Assembly (NCBI GenBank): GCA_020349865.1
Contig: CP070700.1
Location: 3,207,898 to 3,271,897 of the forward strand
Reading direction: 5' to 3'
DNA length: 64,000 nucleotides
Source: Desulfobacteraceae bacterium
GTDB taxonomy: Bacteria > Desulfobacterota > DSM-4660 > Desulfatiglandales > Desulfatiglandaceae
The notes below the pieces were generated by a model. That model was not told the DNA's origin. It saw only the letters and a program-made list of their open reading frames with translations, and did not search any database. Below are positions 63,319 to 64,000 of the stretch, piece after piece. Position 1 is the first letter of the stretch. The number at the start of each line of letters is the position of its first letter. Made by a program: the position numbers and the translations under genes.

Positions 63319-63350
63319 TTGACAAAATCAACCAAATTATTATAATAATT
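63319..63350 (+). promoter_or_regulatory. Sigma-70 promoter with overlapping palindromic operator
   Basis: TTGACA (63319-63324), 16 bases, TATAAT (63341-63346). A perfect 16-bp palindrome, AATTATTATAATAATT, covers 63335-63350 and therefore the -10. The predicted start of transcription lies only about three bases before the marR ATG at 63356. Confidence 0.75.
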
Positions 63351-63355
63351 AAACT

Positions 63356-63790
63356 ATGCCTTCGGTTTCAGCGAAAGAGCTTTTAACATTTATCCTGGAA
63401 ATTAAATGGCGATTTGGAACCCACGGCCTTAATGGCCATTGCTGTGGAAACCTTTCGGAAGCCGAATATCGAGCATTGTGCCTTGCTGCTGGCCAACTTC
63501 AATGCTCGATGCAGGAAATTGCCAAAGGGCTCGGATTTACCAAAAGCGGGGCAAGTCGCTTAATTGACCGGCTCGAAAAAAAAGGTTACACAAAACGCAT
63601 ACGAAGCCTGGATGATGGTCGCGTATGTTGCGTAGAGGTGACACCGACGGGAAAGAAGCTTATCAATTCATTGGAAGGTGAAAACGAGGCTCGAATTAAG
63701 AGGATTTTGTCGAATATCGATCCGGCTATGCAGCAGGTGATCAGTGCCTCTCTCCAATCTCTAGTTCAGGCAATTAAGAAAGAGACATAA
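63356..63790 (+). CDS. MarR family transcriptional regulator
   Basis: A 144-residue winged-helix protein: the QEIAKGLGFTKSGASRLIDRLEKKGY helix-turn-helix read in parts, followed by the wing with DDGRVCCVEVTPTGKKL. Cysteines in HCCGNL and RVCCVE could respond to thiol stress or metals. There is no Shine-Dalgarno because the promoter lies immediately upstream, so the mRNA is probably leaderless. The palindrome over its promoter suggests self-repression. A permease gene follows and is probably its target. Confidence 0.9.
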   Translation: MPSVSAKELLTFILEIKWRFGTHGLNGHCCGNLSEAEYRALCLAAGQLQCSMQEIAKGLGFTKSGASRLIDRLEKKGYTKRIRSLDDGRVCCVEVTPTGKKLINSLEGENEARIKRILSNIDPAMQQVISASLQSLVQAIKKET

Positions 63791-63840
63791 ATTTATTTAA
63801 TAATGGTTGAAATTGTCAACAGATAATTAGGAAATACTAT

Positions 63841-64000
63841 ATGAATTCACTGACCGTTGCGATAAAATTTTTTAGTATTATCATGATAGAACTCGCCCTC
63901 CTGTTTCTGGGCATCAGCACCCTCATCGGACTTGTCTTGGCTTACATCTCCGAAGACAAACTTCGGCGCTGGCTTTCACGCAAAGGGATTTTAGGCAACA
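63841..64000 (+). CDS. Permease, N-terminal part (runs off the window)
   Basis: The first 53 codons of a membrane protein starting at ATG 63841: VAIKFFSIIMIELALLFLGI and STLIGLVLAYISEDKLRRWL read in parts. The segment resembles the start of YraQ/ArsP-type permeases (DUF318). It lies 50 bases after the marR gene, so it is probably controlled by it. The end is outside the window. Confidence 0.65.
   Translation, partial: MNSLTVAIKFFSIIMIELALLFLGISTLIGLVLAYISEDKLRRWLSRKGILGN

Noticed and set aside
1..64000. CRISPR arrays, tRNA and rRNA genes
   Set aside because: No regularly spaced repeats and no cloverleaf or rRNA-like stretches were recognised in the intergenic regions.

Overview
The window looks like a chromosomal segment of an anaerobic, sulfur-metabolising member of the Desulfobacterota (deltaproteobacterial sulfate-reducer or syntroph lineage). 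This is inferred from gene content: split-Soret cytochrome c, TusA/DsrE-type sulfur carriers, corrinoid methyltransferases, TRAP transporters, ResB/CcsA cytochrome c assembly, a cytosolic molybdopterin enzyme with ferredoxin and flavin partners, and credible UGA-encoded selenocysteine. No rRNA, tRNA or CRISPR array was found.

Layout. 0.2-6.8 kb, minus strand: polyprenyl diphosphate synthase, rimO, a lipoprotein, a GAF / kinase-like / universal stress protein operon and a frameshifted ketopantoate-reductase-like gene. 7.1-13.2 kb, plus strand: molybdopterin oxidoreductase, four-cluster ferredoxin, a frameshifted HoxU-like 2Fe-2S protein and a GltD-like flavoprotein, forming a likely cytosolic NAD(P)-linked redox module. 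13.2-15.9 kb: a 228-bp element with 36-bp inverted repeats, a small protein, a MalY/PatB-type aminotransferase and a DUF2889 protein. 17-23 kb, minus strand: TusA, DsrE, DsrF-like and a 57-residue DsrH-like protein beside a sulfonate/nitrate-type ABC importer with two ATPases and two permeases. 23-24.5 kb: a C_GCAxxG_C_C-type selenoprotein with an in-frame TGA and a fdhF-like SECIS hairpin.

24.5-46.6 kb is the most interesting part, a large methyl-transfer island. It holds an MtrH-like pterin methyltransferase, an intact corrinoid protein, a corrinoid-like protein that has lost its cobalt-binding His, three URO-D-family methyltransferases (HxHG in place of HxCG) plus a remnant of a fourth, an FmdE-like protein, a metallo-beta-lactamase-fold hydrolase, a TAXI/TRAP and a DctPQM TRAP transporter, a CobW GTPase, a TauE permease, an ACR3 arsenite pump and a sigma-54 activator. 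Three pairs of TGAAAC-N5-GTTTCA palindromes (31-34 bp apart) lie upstream of the activator gene, the MtrH-like gene and the hydrolase operon. At the latter two they sit about 150 bp upstream of good -24/-12 promoters. This predicts one regulon for uptake and demethylation of an unknown methylated compound.

47-50.5 kb: ResB/CcsA cytochrome c assembly and, on the opposite strand, a Tat-exported split-Soret cytochrome. 51-61.8 kb, plus strand: an arsenic/thiol cluster with ArsR, ArsP-type permease, five thioredoxin-like proteins, CcdA, a 4Fe-4S protein, a DUF1573 protein with TGA replacing the first Cys of its CGC motif, rhodanese, a MauE-like protein and a second ArsR lacking the metal-binding cysteines. 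It is mixed with decayed ACR3, DnaJ and metal P-type ATPase fragments. 61.9-64 kb: a head-only SMC-like ATPase with a zinc-ribbon partner, then a nearly leaderless MarR regulator and the start of a permease cut by the window edge.
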